This document shows, piece after piece, positions 1 to 13,354 of a DNA stretch of 64,000 bases (position 1 is the stretch's first letter; the number at the start of each line of letters is the position of its first letter). The notes beneath the pieces are model-generated. The model had not been told where the DNA came from, did not search any database, and saw only the letters and a program-made list of their open reading frames with translations. Source of the DNA: Chamaea fasciata (Eukaryota > Chordata > Aves > Passeriformes > Sylviidae); NCBI GenBank assembly GCA_029207755.1, contig JARCOQ010000006.1, forward strand, positions 16,466,890 through 16,530,889, written 5' to 3'. The position numbers and the translations under genes were made by a program.

Positions 1-3000
1 TCTCTCTGGAGCTATAAGTACATCTGTGCCTGGCAGGCTTATGTTATCACTGATGCATATGGGGACCATGTGTCAGTCTTCCAACAAAGATATATAGCCT
101 TGTGTAGGAGCAGGGTTGGATATGCTTGTGTTTCAGCCTCTAAATCAATTTCTGGGACCTTTGCTACAGATGTTTGAAGCTGCAGGTCTGTAAAAAGTGT
201 ATACTGTAACATGAACTGAAACAGAAGAATAAGCATGAGAAGGAGTTAGCCATATGGCAACAGATAGCAAGTGCAGTGAAACCTGTGAAGAAGCAAATTC
301 TCACACCTTCTCAGCTATGTGTAAATATTGTTTAAATTCAATCACCCCAGAGCTCAGAGCTGGTCCCGTTCTAAAAGGAGACCTGTTCGTACTCAGGTAA
401 AAGAGTGAGTACAGATGTTCCTGCTGTTGCAAGATGCGTGTCCTAGGATTTTTGAGCTAGTTAAAGTCTTCCTGAATTCCCCAGAAATACAAATGGATTC
501 ACACTGAATGCTTTAGCTAAAAGCCTGGCTATATGGTGCTGAGATGTTGATCTGTTTAGTGGCTATTATTGATACAGGCACAATGCCATGTGTTCTTGTA
601 TTTAGCCTTATTTCTTGAATCCATTTCTCACATCCATGCTTCAAAAAAAATGCAGTCACTCTAAGTATGTAAACATTTTATAGTATATTTCTGAATTAGT
701 CCTTAAGCAATAAGGAAGCTTATGCATTGTTTGTTGTTTTGTTTAGGCATTTAGGTTGGATTTTGGGAAGGGGGGGGGTGTTTTTTTGGTTTTGTTTTTT
801 TTATAAGTAAATTTAATAGTCTCTTGTCCCATTACCCTAACTGTTCTCAGTGTGTATGTGCTCAGCTGGATCTCTCTTTTCTGAAGCTGCCCATTGATTC
901 ACTGCAGGAGTGTGTAGTATCTTGTGAATGGAGACATCAGTGCCACCCTTTCTCATCCTGAGTGTGCTGTGCTCTTGTTTTATTTCAAGTGCTTAACTCT
1001 CATCGCCCCACCTCCAACTGCCTTATGTGCTATCAAATAGCAAAACACAGCACCAATCCTCCGGAATGAAAGAATCCTCAAACAACAACGAAAAAACCAC
1101 CACCCTCCCCTCCCCCCAATCCCTCTTTACCCTAATTATTAGGACTTCTCAGTGGGACTTTCTGGATAGTTACTTGAGGCAAAGCTCCATCAGCTACTTA
1201 GGAGGGTATGGATATTGGCTGAAGGGAAACAATTTAGCAATTTGAAAAAAAAAAGGCTTGAAAACATACAGATGGAGGAAAAACATCTGAAAGGAAGGAA
1301 GATGGGTTTTAAAAATGTAATTAAGAGCAGCTACTTTTTGATGCTGTCGGTGGAAAAGTGCAGTCCTGGAACAGAAAATCAAGCTTAAAAAAATGTCTGA
1401 ATGGAAATTACTTCTAGTGAAAGCAGCTCAACCTTTTTGCAAGTTTGAGGGGGGGAAAGGGGATAAACATGGCAGAAGTAGCAATACAATTTCAGCTTTT
1501 CTATGAAAAATACTAAATTCAATTTTGCATTGATTATTTTTTCCTAGAACATTTTAATGTAATTTACATACTGGTATTGTGGCAACAGCATACAGACAGG
1601 GCTATTAAGAAAAAATGGGATTTTTCACATTCTTGAAATGTTGAATAGGAGCACTCTGCTTCAGTTTTTTACCCATGGTTGTTCATTTTAAGATTAAGAA
1701 AGCAGTTGTGATTAATTCCTTCTGGAATGGTGAATTTTCTTTCTATTGCTTACATACATTTTTACAAGGGTTTTAAATTCTAAAGAGCCCCTGAATCCAG
1801 CTAGGATGCACTCTTCTTCTTTTACAGACCAGTTGTACTGCCTCTGCTGTATTCTCAGCTCCTTTTATTAGAGGAAAATACCTCTTGAAATTCTGATATG
1901 GCACTGAAAGGGAAAAAACTGTGGTGACAGAAGTTTGGGGGAAGAGGCTGGAGCAGTCACAGAAAGATAAGGCAGGCTCAAGAAGAAAGAAAAACCTGGA
2001 GCCCTTGAACAGAAGAAACTTGAGACTTGACACTTCTGGGATGCACAGTTAGAGTATTAAAGTAATTTAATCATGGTCAGTGGGAAGTTTTACTTCCAGA
2101 GTACCTGAATGTATGTATCAGTAATTGCCCTGAAGTTTCTCTACAATTTCTTTTTTCTCCTAAGAGCTTTAATTTACCAGCACATATATACCACACAAGA
2201 AACACAATATACAAAAAATTCCAGTCATTCCATTATTCAAATAATTGAGCTTTTTAATGCTGTTTTATAGTTCATTGTCAGTGAAGTGGAGGATAATACA
2301 AATACATATTTCTTGTCCTTTCCATTTATAGTTTTCTTACAGAGAAGCTTAAAAGTTTAAAGCTTTACTTTTCTTATTAAAAAACTTAGTTTTTTGGTCC
2401 AGAAGCCCAGTGGCGCTAGTCACTGTAGATTGTTACACAGAATAAGAAAAATACCAACGAACCAGCAAACACTAGAACAAAAAAGTTTCTGTGAAAGACG
2501 TTGCAGTCTGAGAAATGACACATGGGTGTAAGCACATGGGTATAACCAGAAAAACAGTAATTTAAAATTGATAGGTAGCAATGATTGTAGCTTAGCCATT
2601 GTCAGTTTTTTTAAATCATCCATGGTAATCCTTTTAATAATTTGCTTTGGTGTCTTTCACTGTTTTAGCATAGTTTTTGGCACTAACAAGCAACAGCCTT
2701 AAAGCTTGAAGCATTGGCCCTTCATATGTATTATGCACCTACAGATACGATACAAAGCTAAGACTGTACGATAAATCTGTCTTATCAAGCAATCAGCCCA
2801 TCTCGAGAGACAATCCCCAAATTGCATCATTCGACTCAAATGAAGGAAGTGAGCACAGTGCTGTTCAGCATTAATGGGCTGCAAGATCTTTTCTAGTTTA
2901 CTCTCCAAATTTTTCCCTGTCCCTTGACAAATTGTCCAAGGTTAGTTTTACTGTTAGGAAACACTTGAACTACTCAGGTTATTATCAGAGTAAAAGTTCG

Positions 3001-3833
3001 GAGCTATACTTCATAAAAAATGTGTGTGTCCAGGGATGTAATTATTACTTGTCTGTATTGGAATTGCAGCTCTGCATAATGGGCTTGGATCAGGAGTCTG
3101 CTCTGTTCTGTTTTGAAGAAACAGAAATTGTCACAGCTTGCTGAGTGATTTTTCGGAAGAGAATATACAGGATTGTAGGCTGTGTAGTGAAACTAGACAA
3201 TGTACCAGACAACCTTTCAATCAGTTCCTGAAAGTGCTTACAGTTTCAATTCCAAAGCAGGTGAAACAATATTAAATATTAAAGACATGTTGACAGCTGC
3301 AAACTTATTCTTAAAAAGAAGTTTTGTTACAGGGAAAAGTAGTGATAGATTTTTCAGATACTGTTGAAGAGGTCTTTTGGAAAATTAAATATGCCATCTC
3401 ATCTATTCTTAATGTGAGCAGATCTCCAGTCAAGCCAAATGGATGTTTCAGCCATGCATATGCTGAGTGTCTAACGTACCAGAAGAAGTGAAAGTTACCT
3501 GGCAGAATCTTGTTTTAGTCTTTTAAAGTTCTTAACTTACAGTGCATGTCAAGTGTAATAGTTGATTAAAAATTAATCACCAAATCACCTATCAGAGACT
3601 GGTAAAATGAAAATAGCAGAATCTTCACCCTTTCCCTACACAGAATCACACTTTTGTGGCCTTGTATGAAAAAATGACACATAAAGATTTAAGGGGTTGG
3701 GTTTTTTTTTATTTTTCCTTCATTTCCAACCTGGTTAAAGAAAAAGGAGAGGAAAATCCATGAACAAAACCCATATCTAACCCAAACCTCCCGTGGCACA
3801 ATTGGAGACCATTTCCTTTTGTCCGGTCACTTG

Positions 3834-4075
3834 CAGGAGAAGAGACTGATCCCCACCTGTGCACAACCTCCTTTGAGACAATTGTAGAGAGCAATGAAGT
3901 TTTCCCTGACCCTCTTTTTTACCAGGCTAAACACCCCCAGCTCCCTCAGGTGCTCCAGACCCTTCAGCACCTCCATTGCCCTTTGGACATGCTCCAACCC
4001 CTCAGTGTCTTGTTTGTGGTGCACGGCCCAGAACTGGACTCAGCACCTGAGGTACAGCCTCACCGTATGGAAATG
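3834..4075 (-). mobile_element. CR1 LINE relic
   Basis: Read on the minus strand, this resembles the 3' part of an avian CR1 LINE. On the + strand the inverse shows the usual run: a block of lost-tract type near 3880, then 'ccaggctaaacacccccagc' (about 3921-3940), 'ctccctcaggtgctccagac', 'ggacatgctccaacccctca' and 'acctgaggtacagcctcacc'. It is diverged and both ends are uncertain; sequence to about 4190 may also belong. Identification is from remembered CR1 texture, without alignment. Confidence 0.8.
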
Positions 4076-7000
4076 CATCCATATGGGTAAAAGCCATTTT
4101 CCACTCTGCAAACTCTGAGTAGGGCTGTAGGTCAAGGATACCCTCACACACCACAGCTGTGCTGCTGTCTTGGGCCCTATTAGGGAATGATAGTGCTATT
4201 AGGGATGCATGATAAGCAGCAGTCAGTAAAATGTCACTCAGTGCCTTCCTTCAGCTTGACCAATTTGAGACTGTAGGGAGGATAAAGAATTGTCAGGTTT
4301 TTCCTTTGGGAGGTGAGGGGTGTTCTTAAGAGCTTCAAGTTTTTCTATGAAAAGGATTAAGCCAAAGCCAAATTTGAAGTAGTATTTTAATTCTCTCTGA
4401 AACTGTGGGTGGTCCTTTCCTCTTTAGGAGCTACAACATGTAATTTCCTTTCCTGTTTTGTTTTGAGGTTTTTGTAGTCTAAACAAAAGAGAATTATATA
4501 TTAATTTAGTGGAACAGACTATTAAAGAATGCTTTCCTTTTCAAAAATAATTTCTAAGACTCCAATAAAATACATGTGTGGTCCTAATACTCCTATTTTA
4601 TTGCACAATTAGCATTTGCCCTGCTAGGCCACTCTAGAACAATAGAGAATAAATGGTGAATCTCCTTAAGCATTTATTTTCAGTAGTATCAGAGCATACA
4701 AATTGATTTAAGTACACTTTTGGAGACACTGTAGAGTGGAATTGATTTTGCAGCCCATAGGTTAACTTTTCTGCCAAGACTGAGATTGGAGGTTTTGGCT
4801 TAGTCCAAATCCAAAATGTATTCCTATTAAAAAGTAAAAGTCCTAGTAATTGTACTCTGTGCTATTTAGAGTCTGCAGAAATCATCAATTACTTATACTA
4901 AAAATTATAAGTAAGTTGTGTATTATATTGCAGGGATATGAAGAGTCAGGCTGGTTCCCAAACAAAAGAAAAAAGATTGGCACTAATTATCAGAATTTAA
5001 ATTTTGGATGACTTATACTTAATTTTAAGGTTGAAGGTACTGATAAACTCTGGAGATTACCAGGCTACCAGTACTACTGTTGTGTAGTGCATTACTTTTT
5101 CTCTTTTGCTCTATATGTTCTATACTTATACATAAATGATCTCTCTTCTTTAATAAAAAATACATAAAGTGGATTAAAAGATTTGCTGCTTAAATAATAC
5201 AGATAATAGTATGCCAAAAGCTATAATAAGAAGTACATTTTGATTCCATAACAGATTTATAAATGGATGACATTTAAAAAACCTCCAGCATTAAGAATGA
5301 AAGAAGCATGAATGATAGAATCAAAAGTGCTATCATTAAAAAATGAGAGATGTAAGTGGGCTGGGAAATTCAGTCTGAATATTCTTAGGAGAAACCCCAC
5401 ATTTCTTACCATGAGAATTGCTGTGACTCTAATCATTCAGTCTACATCGCAGTGATGGTTTACCTGTGTTGTGAAATGTGAAATATTCACTTGGGCAATG
5501 TAGCTCACCATGGCCCAGGGAGTGATCCTGCTGTAGCGTGAGAATAGGTTATGTGCCTACTACGTGCAGCATCTGAATCTCTAGGGAGTCAACAGAGCAA
5601 ATGGAAATTAGTGATGCAGAGAGAACCTGAGATTCTGTCATCTAAATCTTTCTCCTCAGTTTTGTGCTCCTCAGATCCACGGTACTGCTGACACGTACTG
5701 CCTTGGTTTCCCCATCTGTAAAAGGAGGTTAATAGTAGCTTTCTCATACATGAAATTTTAATCCTCCTATGGGAAGCAGCAGCAATAATGATTTACAGAA
5801 CTAATGTTTGAAATTATAATTTATAGGTTTTATCTTCATAAGGGGATATATATGGGCCTTAGAGACCTATTAGCTACTGCTGGTATTATTGGACATCTTT
5901 TGTATCTTCAATATGAAGAGAAATAGCTGCAGTGATTGTTTTACTAGAGAACAAAAGAAAAAAAAACACATTGAAATTAATAGGAAGCTAACTAGTTTAT
6001 TTCACAGTGAAAGAATAATGGTACAGCAGAGTTGTTGGTTGTTTGGTATTGTTTCTTTGTTTGTTTTACTTTCTCAGAATAAGAGTTCAGACTGAATTTT
6101 TAAGTATATATTTTTAAACATTTCCTTGTTCCATCTTAATCGATCTTTAGGTCTGCCAGAAAGCTATGCTTGCTAAAAGCACATGACAAGCCATTTGGGT
6201 ATAAGATTATCTGTATGAATAAGTGTTGCCAACTTGTTATACAGTAACTGTATAAAGTTAAAGCAAGCATATGTCAGTATTCTAAAAATTAACTGGCTAA
6301 GCCTCGCTTGACTGATGGGAAAGGTACTTAGTTGTTTGCATATATTATTGTATTTGCTGAACATGGGATAAAAAATGTTGTGTTATAATTAAAACATTTG
6401 TGTTTGTTTAGTAAGCTCATGTTACAATATGATATATTGCTGTCATGATGGAATTCCTAATAGGCTTCAGTAGCTCCAGTTCAGCTGAGCTACTAATTTA
6501 AAGGATGCTCCTCCTGCATTAACACCACGATGTCCAGTAACATCTGTATTCTTGATGACTTTGTATTTTGTTTTGATTTTCATTACATAGTTTTGAAAAT
6601 AATTTTTGTACTTACATACTTTATCCTAATACAATAAAACTTGTGGTTGTCAAAGCATGCCCCTTTGACATCCAGAAAAGGTCTTAGATCAAATTCCTAG
6701 TCATGATGGAACTTTGCAGTTTAGGAGTATGGTTGTATAGTGATAAATGAAGTTTCACAAGCAGAAAAAAACCACTGGATCAGAACTTTTCCATGTTAAC
6801 CCAAGACACCTAATACAGAGTAGAAAAACGTATTTATTCAAATCCTGAAAGTAGAAACCTGGCATTTTATGAGTGAAATCCAAGTCAGAGATCCATTGTA
6901 ACATGCAAAATCTACTTTGGCATTTCATTCTCTCCTCTGCATTGGAAAGCCCATGGCTATGGCAGCTTTTGCAAACAGAGGCAGCTGCCAGTGTTCATGA

Positions 7001-7623
7001 TAATGTGAAATAACCTTTTGCCATCCTTCTCTGGAGACATTTCAAGACACACTTGAAACCTGGGGCTGTGGCTCCCTTGCTGTCATGTTGCAGCATGTTC
7101 ACACCTTCCATATCTCAGATTTTACTGGTGTTTTCAGTGCCTCCCAGTGAGGTAGAGTACTTTGTTTTCCATGAGATCAAAGCCAGGGGAATAAATAATA
7201 GCTCTTGGTTCTTGCTCTGGAATAGCATTGAGGTTTTAGATGATGTGCCTCATTAATGTGATTGTGACCAGAGAAGTACCTCAGACCATGCAAGACCTCA
7301 CAGATATCTTAATGATGTCCAGGATCCTGTGAGCAGCCTATGCCCCAGCCTGTTTCACAGGCTCTTCTTGCAAGGAGCTTTTTAGTGAATGGGTAGTGCA
7401 TGTCTTCTCCCTCCCACTTATGTTTTTTAAGGTGTACTCAAATACAGAAATCTCGTAGAAATTCTGAACTGTACTGAAGAAAACACCAATCATAATAGAA
7501 ACAGCTGAAATGGACATGACCATAAATTAATTGTTTGGTTAGTTTTACTAATTTAGAATAAATGTCTAATTGATACTTAATATTCCCAAAAAGAAGTTGT
7601 TACTTGTCCATTAAAATAATCTG

Positions 7624-7676
7624 ATTGACCTAGGTGATAATTGTAGGTCCCTTTCAACTGAACTATCCTATTCTAA
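7624..7676 (+). mobile_element. CR1 3'-end fragment
   Basis: A short piece reading 'gacctaggtgataattgtag' followed by 'gtccctttcaactgaactat' and 'cctattcta'. This matches the terminal segment of CR1 elements, whose 3' end finishes in a short ATTCTATG-like repeat. The fragment is about 50 bp, heavily 5' truncated and diverged. Confidence 0.65.
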
Positions 7677-8630
7677 AATACGCTGGTTTTTTCACCATCT
7701 TTGTATTCCAAGTGAAATCTCCCATATCTCATCATATACTTGATTTTCAGTCAAATAATTTAAATATTTTAAATAATTCTCATTCTTTTATTTCTTTGAA
7801 TGCCCGGTAGTCTCATTATGTATGAGACTTTGCCACTTTATACAGGCATGGAGAATTTCATGCAAAATGTAGCTACCTAATGTTAAAACTATTGTTTTCC
7901 AGTAAGGGAGAAGTACTTAGCAAGGCTTACTTAATATATGTCACTAATATGTAAATAATTGTCAGGATGCCAGTCATGAAATAGCCACTTTCTGAGATGT
8001 TTTTATAAACTGACATAAATTAGTAAGCATTCAGTACTTAGTTGGGCTGAGTATTTCTGCCTTTTCCTTTAAAAATCAAGACACATTACTCATTCCCAGT
8101 ACTCAGTATTTTGTGAAGTACAGAATGGCAGTATAGATTTATGATATCACTGGTCAGACACAGAGGGAGGTTAAACCATAGAGGGAAATAAAATTACAAG
8201 TAATTAAATTTACAAGCAGGTTTGCCATCTTCAAAAGATTTAGTGTTTCAGAATGAACAATGATTTAGCCAGACAACAAAACTGTGATACAGCCTTAGCA
8301 GTTTATGATATAGATATTTCATGTGATGTTTCAATTTATATAATTAAAAATTGAGCACTCCTTTTAAAGGGTATATAGGATATTCAGCTGAGAACCATAC
8401 ATGGTAAGTGATAAAATAACTGCAATGCAGTACTGTTTGCATTTTTTAAGAGCTGAAACATTCTATCAGGATCATTAATTTTAGGTTATCTCAGGGCTTT
8501 ATCTTCAGATAAGAAAGCAATACTATATATAAGTCTTCAATTTTTTTTTTTTTTTCCCTGAGGACATGTTAGTATCTTCTATTGGTGTGAATTTAAAATG
8601 TTCACAGGACTTTTAAGTTTTGGGTTTTTT

Positions 8631-8666
8631 CCCTGATCCAAATTAAATCCCTGATCCAACTTAAAT
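8631..8666 (+). repeat. 18-bp tandem duplication
   Basis: Two adjacent 18-bp units, ccctgatccaaattaaat and ccctgatccaacttaaat, differ at one base. They lie in the intron before D1 LRR4. This is a local duplication; no function is inferred. Confidence 0.85.
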
Positions 8667-9767
8667 CTTTAGTCTTTAGAAACCAGTTTAAAAGCTGAGG
8701 CATATGTGCCTATCAGAATCCATTGCATGTAAATTGCCTTTATCTACTTTGTTTAAAAACAAATTATATTTTCCATAAGCAAAGTAATTGCAGAACTTAC
8801 TGCATCACGAATCTTAGATAATCTGTAGTTGTTCTTCTGTTTTTATTGATGAGTTTGAATACTTGGATAGACTGTGTTAATTATAAAAAGTAATTATTTA
8901 GATGCAGCGTATTTAGTCCTCTAGAAACACACACCTGACCTTCAAAGAGAGAAAAAAATAATAAGCAAGTTTTTCAAAACATTGCCGTAGTTGGCCAAAA
9001 ATTCAGAAATCTGTGTGCATTCTCCACTGTGTATCTTCACTTATAGTGGGATTCAGCTTTGTTTGTGTAAGGATTTGGTTTTCTGTTTTTACATTTGAGA
9101 GAATGGGGTTGCGGCCAGGATATTAAAACTCAGAAGAATGCTTGACATATGCACATATATAAGTCTTAAAATTATCTGAAACAATCTGCTGTACCCCAGT
9201 GGGTTTGTACATCTAGAGCAGCAGTGATGCTCATGTGCCTCTTCTAAAAAGTCTCTGTCAGCTGCTGCCAGTCTAACTCACCCAGGTGGCTTTTGATACC
9301 AATCTGCTATTTAACCCCTTTACTACCTTTTAACATGAGGAAACAAACCTGACAGTTGTCCTTGAGAACATCTCCCATTCAGAAACTGAAGTTACACCTG
9401 GCCCCGAGCACAGGTTTGGTGATGCTGGAGCAAGGAGGAGCGGTGCAGCACAAGGGATGAAGGTGCTCTGCCCACCACTGAATGACATAAATGAAGTCCA
9501 CAAAGTTGCACTAAGGAATTTTCTTGAAAGGTCGATGTCTAAGGCACCCCCCTTTAGACTTAATAATTTGGAGTGTATCTCTCTAGGAATTATATAATAG
9601 AGTCAAGAACAAGTTAGTTGTAAGAGGCCTCTATGACAGCTAGAATCTGCATAAAGATGAATTTGTCAAAACATCTCACTAGATCGTTATGTTCTATTTA
9701 AAGAAAGAAATTCTCAGATAGCCTTGGCTTTTTCACTCTAGCTGTATTTTTTAAAAAATTCTGCTTT

Positions 9768-9830
9768 TCTAGAGTTATTCTGGATTTTAATTTTTTTTAA
9801 CCTTACATTAAAATCCAGAATAGCTCTGGA
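9768..9830 (+). other. Long intronic hairpin (24-bp stem, 15-nt loop)
   Basis: The left arm 9768-9791 and right arm 9807-9830 are inverted copies. Read in the sense (SLIT2) direction, 22 positions form Watson-Crick pairs and two form G-U wobbles, so the stem is continuous. The loop is U-rich. On the antisense strand the same two positions become A-C mismatches. The size is like a short precursor microRNA or a small palindromic element. I do not recognise it as a known microRNA. Confidence 0.75.
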
Positions 9831-12800
9831 TACCTGGGCTGTAATATTAATGGAGAATAAGTTGTTCCAATGAAAATTTCTTGGTCAGATTGACACTTTC
9901 TAATGTGCACCAGGTTCATACTTTTTTTTTGGAAAAACACAGATGTCTTCTTATAAAAGTAGGACGTTTTGTTGTATCTTGGCTTAAATATTATTGAAAT
10001 CCTTAGACATTGTTTCATCTTAGGGGTATCTATTTCCATCATAGAGCCTCTATTCAAAGATTGCCTATTTTTGAAATGGAAGATGACGTCTACATAGTTA
10101 CATGTGCAGCAATACAATGACCGTCAGGCTGAAAACGAGTTTTGCGCCTTTCTTCACTACAGAATATAAGTCGCAAAGTCAAATCAATGTAATGGCATGC
10201 AAAATTGGCTGCTTTTATCTGCAAAATAGATTTTTGCTCCATTTCCCTTGAAAGTCACAATGCACCTTGTGCTGCTTGTGGCCTTTTTCTTTTTGAGCAG
10301 TCTAAGAATTGCGGTGGAATAGGTTCAAAGATCAATAAAAAAGACCTAATGCCGCTTCTGAATTGTGAAATGTAGGTGTAATTTATGCAAGAAGAAAAAG
10401 TTGAATGTTTGTTTAAGCCCCTCAAGGTCTTTATAAGGAAACCTTTTTACACTGAGCAGATGACAACTTGAAGCAATCAATAAATAATTACTAAAATTTT
10501 TCCTGCTGTAAGGAAAATCATATTTTTTTTATGGGAAGTAGAATTTAGCAGTGTAGAAATGAACTTACACTTTTGTGTACAGAAACAGGTCCAATTTTCC
10601 CAAACCAGCTGATGCATTGCAAAAAGATTACTTTTGGAAAACAACATTTGCCAACCGTACTTAGCTCTCCACGTTTAAATGTATGCTTTAAACAATGCCT
10701 TGTTCATCAAGGTTGGGAACCTTTGCAGTCAAGTAGTTTACATTTGAAATGAGCTAAAATTACCAGGGAACACTATACTTCAGTCTACTTGAGCTTCAGC
10801 TACACAGAAATGGTGTCGACTGTGCCGACCCAGCAGTAAATCTAGCATGCAGTTAGTTAGTCTGCTGTCTTTTGCATTTGCATACACACAGACATACCTG
10901 TGCACACATAGAGCCTCAGTGCATTGTCTATTGAGGAACCTGCTGTAGCTGAACAGTAGCTGTCACTTGTTAAGTCCTTGCATTTGTGCCAAAATTTCCC
11001 ATGGAAGCAAACAATTTGACCATTGAAATTTTCTGTTACATTTTTAAAAATAATTTACATTTGGCCTCAATATTGCTCATCATTCACTTTTTTTTTAACT
11101 TATATAGAATGGTGAATGATGATGCTCTATCAAATACCATGAAAAGCTTAATGCACCGTTACCCATTATCTCCTGTAGTATATATTTATGAGCACGGCAG
11201 TAGCTTACGTAGATATATACATATATATGTGTTATAAACTAATCATTGATCACGATACAAATAACTACTGCTAGCTTAGCAACTTCACACACAGTTTTTA
11301 TATAGGTAAAATGTATTAGGCAGTTAAACAGAAGTGTAAATATAGATATTTCTGTTTAGGCTTATAAGGGAATTTTTTTCCAAGGAAGTAGGCTGTTAAA
11401 TCATGTTACCGTAACAAATACTGAAGGCTGCTTTTTCATTCATTGCCATTGAATTTATTGTCAGAGCAGTGCAGTCATATCCCATTTCCAGATTACTTTG
11501 GTGGCTTGAAAATTAAATCACAGCTCACAAATTCTCTTTTTTCACACACGATTAATAATACTAAAATTGGGTCTAGTTTTAAGTATACTTTGCGAGATAT
11601 AGCAGTGCAGTTAGGTGCATGAACTGTGAAAGATTTAGTAAATAGAAAGTAATTTTCCATAAATTTACAATGAATTGGATAAAACAAAATTGCTGTCAAT
11701 GTATGTGGAATTATTTTCAAAATAATTACATTGATACAAATTTAGTTAAAGTTGGGCAGCATGGGGTTTTAAAAAATCCTCAAATCATTTTTTGCAAGTT
11801 CATAAATCTGAAAGGGATCTTCAGGAGCGATGGCTCAGAACTGGAATATGAGCTCATGCTAGATTATGTTTTAGAGAAAGAATATATCAAAAGCATTACT
11901 TTTTATGTCTAATCAACTAAATGATTCTTGCTTGTTCACTTACTCTGAGCTAGATCTTTTATTTCTGTGAACTGTTTTGCAATGTGTCTCTAAAAATTCT
12001 CTCTGAAAAAGATCCTCTAACAATGTCTCTGAAGCTGAAGATAGAGAAACTTTACTTCTGTTAGGAGCTGGATTGCATTTGGTGTGCTTCTAGAGTGAAG
12101 ATCCTGGATCGGTTTTAGCAAAAAGAAATCTAGTTAACCACAAGAAAACTGCTGTGCAAATGGACTTAAAATCCCTCTGTAGAGACACCTGTGTGCATCT
12201 GATTTGTTTGTACTTTTTTATTCAGATGCTCAAGAAAGCTTCTTTATGTAATTTTGTTCCCCATATTGTGTATAGATCAGTGCATCTTGGAAGGCTTCCA
12301 AATGAAGATCTGATTTCATAATTTTAATACAGCAAGGTACATAGGCCCCCTACAAGACTTCAAACATTGATGTACCCTGTGTGATAGGTGTATTTGGTCC
12401 AGGGTAGAAAACTATTGTCTGAGGTGAAACCTCCAGACTGCATATGGTATAGATACAGCAATAAAGACTTCAATGTATTTATTGGTCATCTCCTATTGCA
12501 CTGCATCATTGCCAATACTGCATAGCATAAATGGAAGGTTCTGGATCCTAGTTTGCTTTTGGTTTTTTCTTTTTTATTTTCTCTGTCTCCTCTGCTATTA
12601 TCTTCAGTTCTCTAGATTTTATTTCCAATATTGACCTGTGAAGGACAAAAATGTTTCTGGGTTTCAGAAAAAATAAAGGGCTGTTAATTCATACTGTTAG
12701 CAAAAAAACACTACTGGACAATAATTTTAAAAGCGTTTTAATAATATTTCTCTTTCATAAAAGATAATAATTTCTGATAGTGTGGTACAGCTGATCGTAG

Positions 12801-13282
12801 AGGGATTTGGGGGAGAAATATTAGATATGTGCTGTAGAATGTATTTTTATTCCTTCTTTTAAAATAGAAGGCACTTGATACTGAAACAAAAATCAGAAAC
12901 ATATTGATCTCAGATATTACTCAGCTTCATCATTGTTTCTCAATAGCTCACTATTTGTTCTTTTTGCTGGATTTTAGTCTTCCTTACATAAAACTGAACA
13001 TACTATCAAACATGGATTTGGAAGTGTTGAAAAGTGGTAACAGTTCTGCTTTTTTTTAAATTTTATTTTTCACCATATATGTTGCTATTTTGTAAAGAAA
13101 CTACTTAGTGTGACGTAGATAAACTTTTGAATATTATTGCTACTTCTTCAATTAAGGCATCAGTTGATGTATTAAAATAAGCTTCAGTGCAAATATTGAC
13201 TGAACCTGAAATTTTTTTGTTACACGCAAAACTAAATTAATATATATAGAATTTTTTACATTTAACTTATTTTTTTTCTTAG

Positions 13283-13354
13283 TGATCTTAGTGAAAATCA
13301 GATTCAAGCAATACCAAGGAAGGCATTCCGAGGAGCAGTAGACATAAAAAATCT
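13283..13354 (+). CDS. SLIT2: SLIT2 exon: D1 LRR4
   Basis: A 72-nt exon encoding one 24-residue leucine-rich repeat of the first LRR domain. It reads [17 protein letters not shown] then AVDIKNL, the classic LxLxxNxIxxIPxxAF pattern. It begins with the third base of a Leu codon and ends with CT, the first two bases of the next Leu codon, so both flanking introns are phase 2. The acceptor is T-rich ending AG at 13281-13282, and the donor is GTAAGT at 13355. The peptide matches vertebrate SLIT2 as recalled. In the folded protein this repeat is part of the curved D1 solenoid, outside the main ROBO-binding domain D2. It is the first coding exon in the window. Confidence 0.97.

Larger units (their letters stand above)
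1..13282 (+). other. SLIT2: SLIT2 intron before the D1 LRR4 exon (5' end outside window)
   Basis: More than 13 kb of intron. I looked for the upstream LRR1-3 exons and did not find them. It holds two CR1 relics (3834-4075 minus, 7624-7676 plus), an 18-bp tandem duplication (8631-8666), a T15 run (8541-8555), a G/T-rich tract near 755-805 and a 24-bp-stem hairpin (9768-9830). Two unrepeated blocks (10130-10420 and 10590-10870) have scattered CpGs and look like possible conserved non-coding DNA. Open frames here are short and lack splice or codon support. The acceptor is a T-rich tract ending in AG at 13281-13282. Confidence 0.85.
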
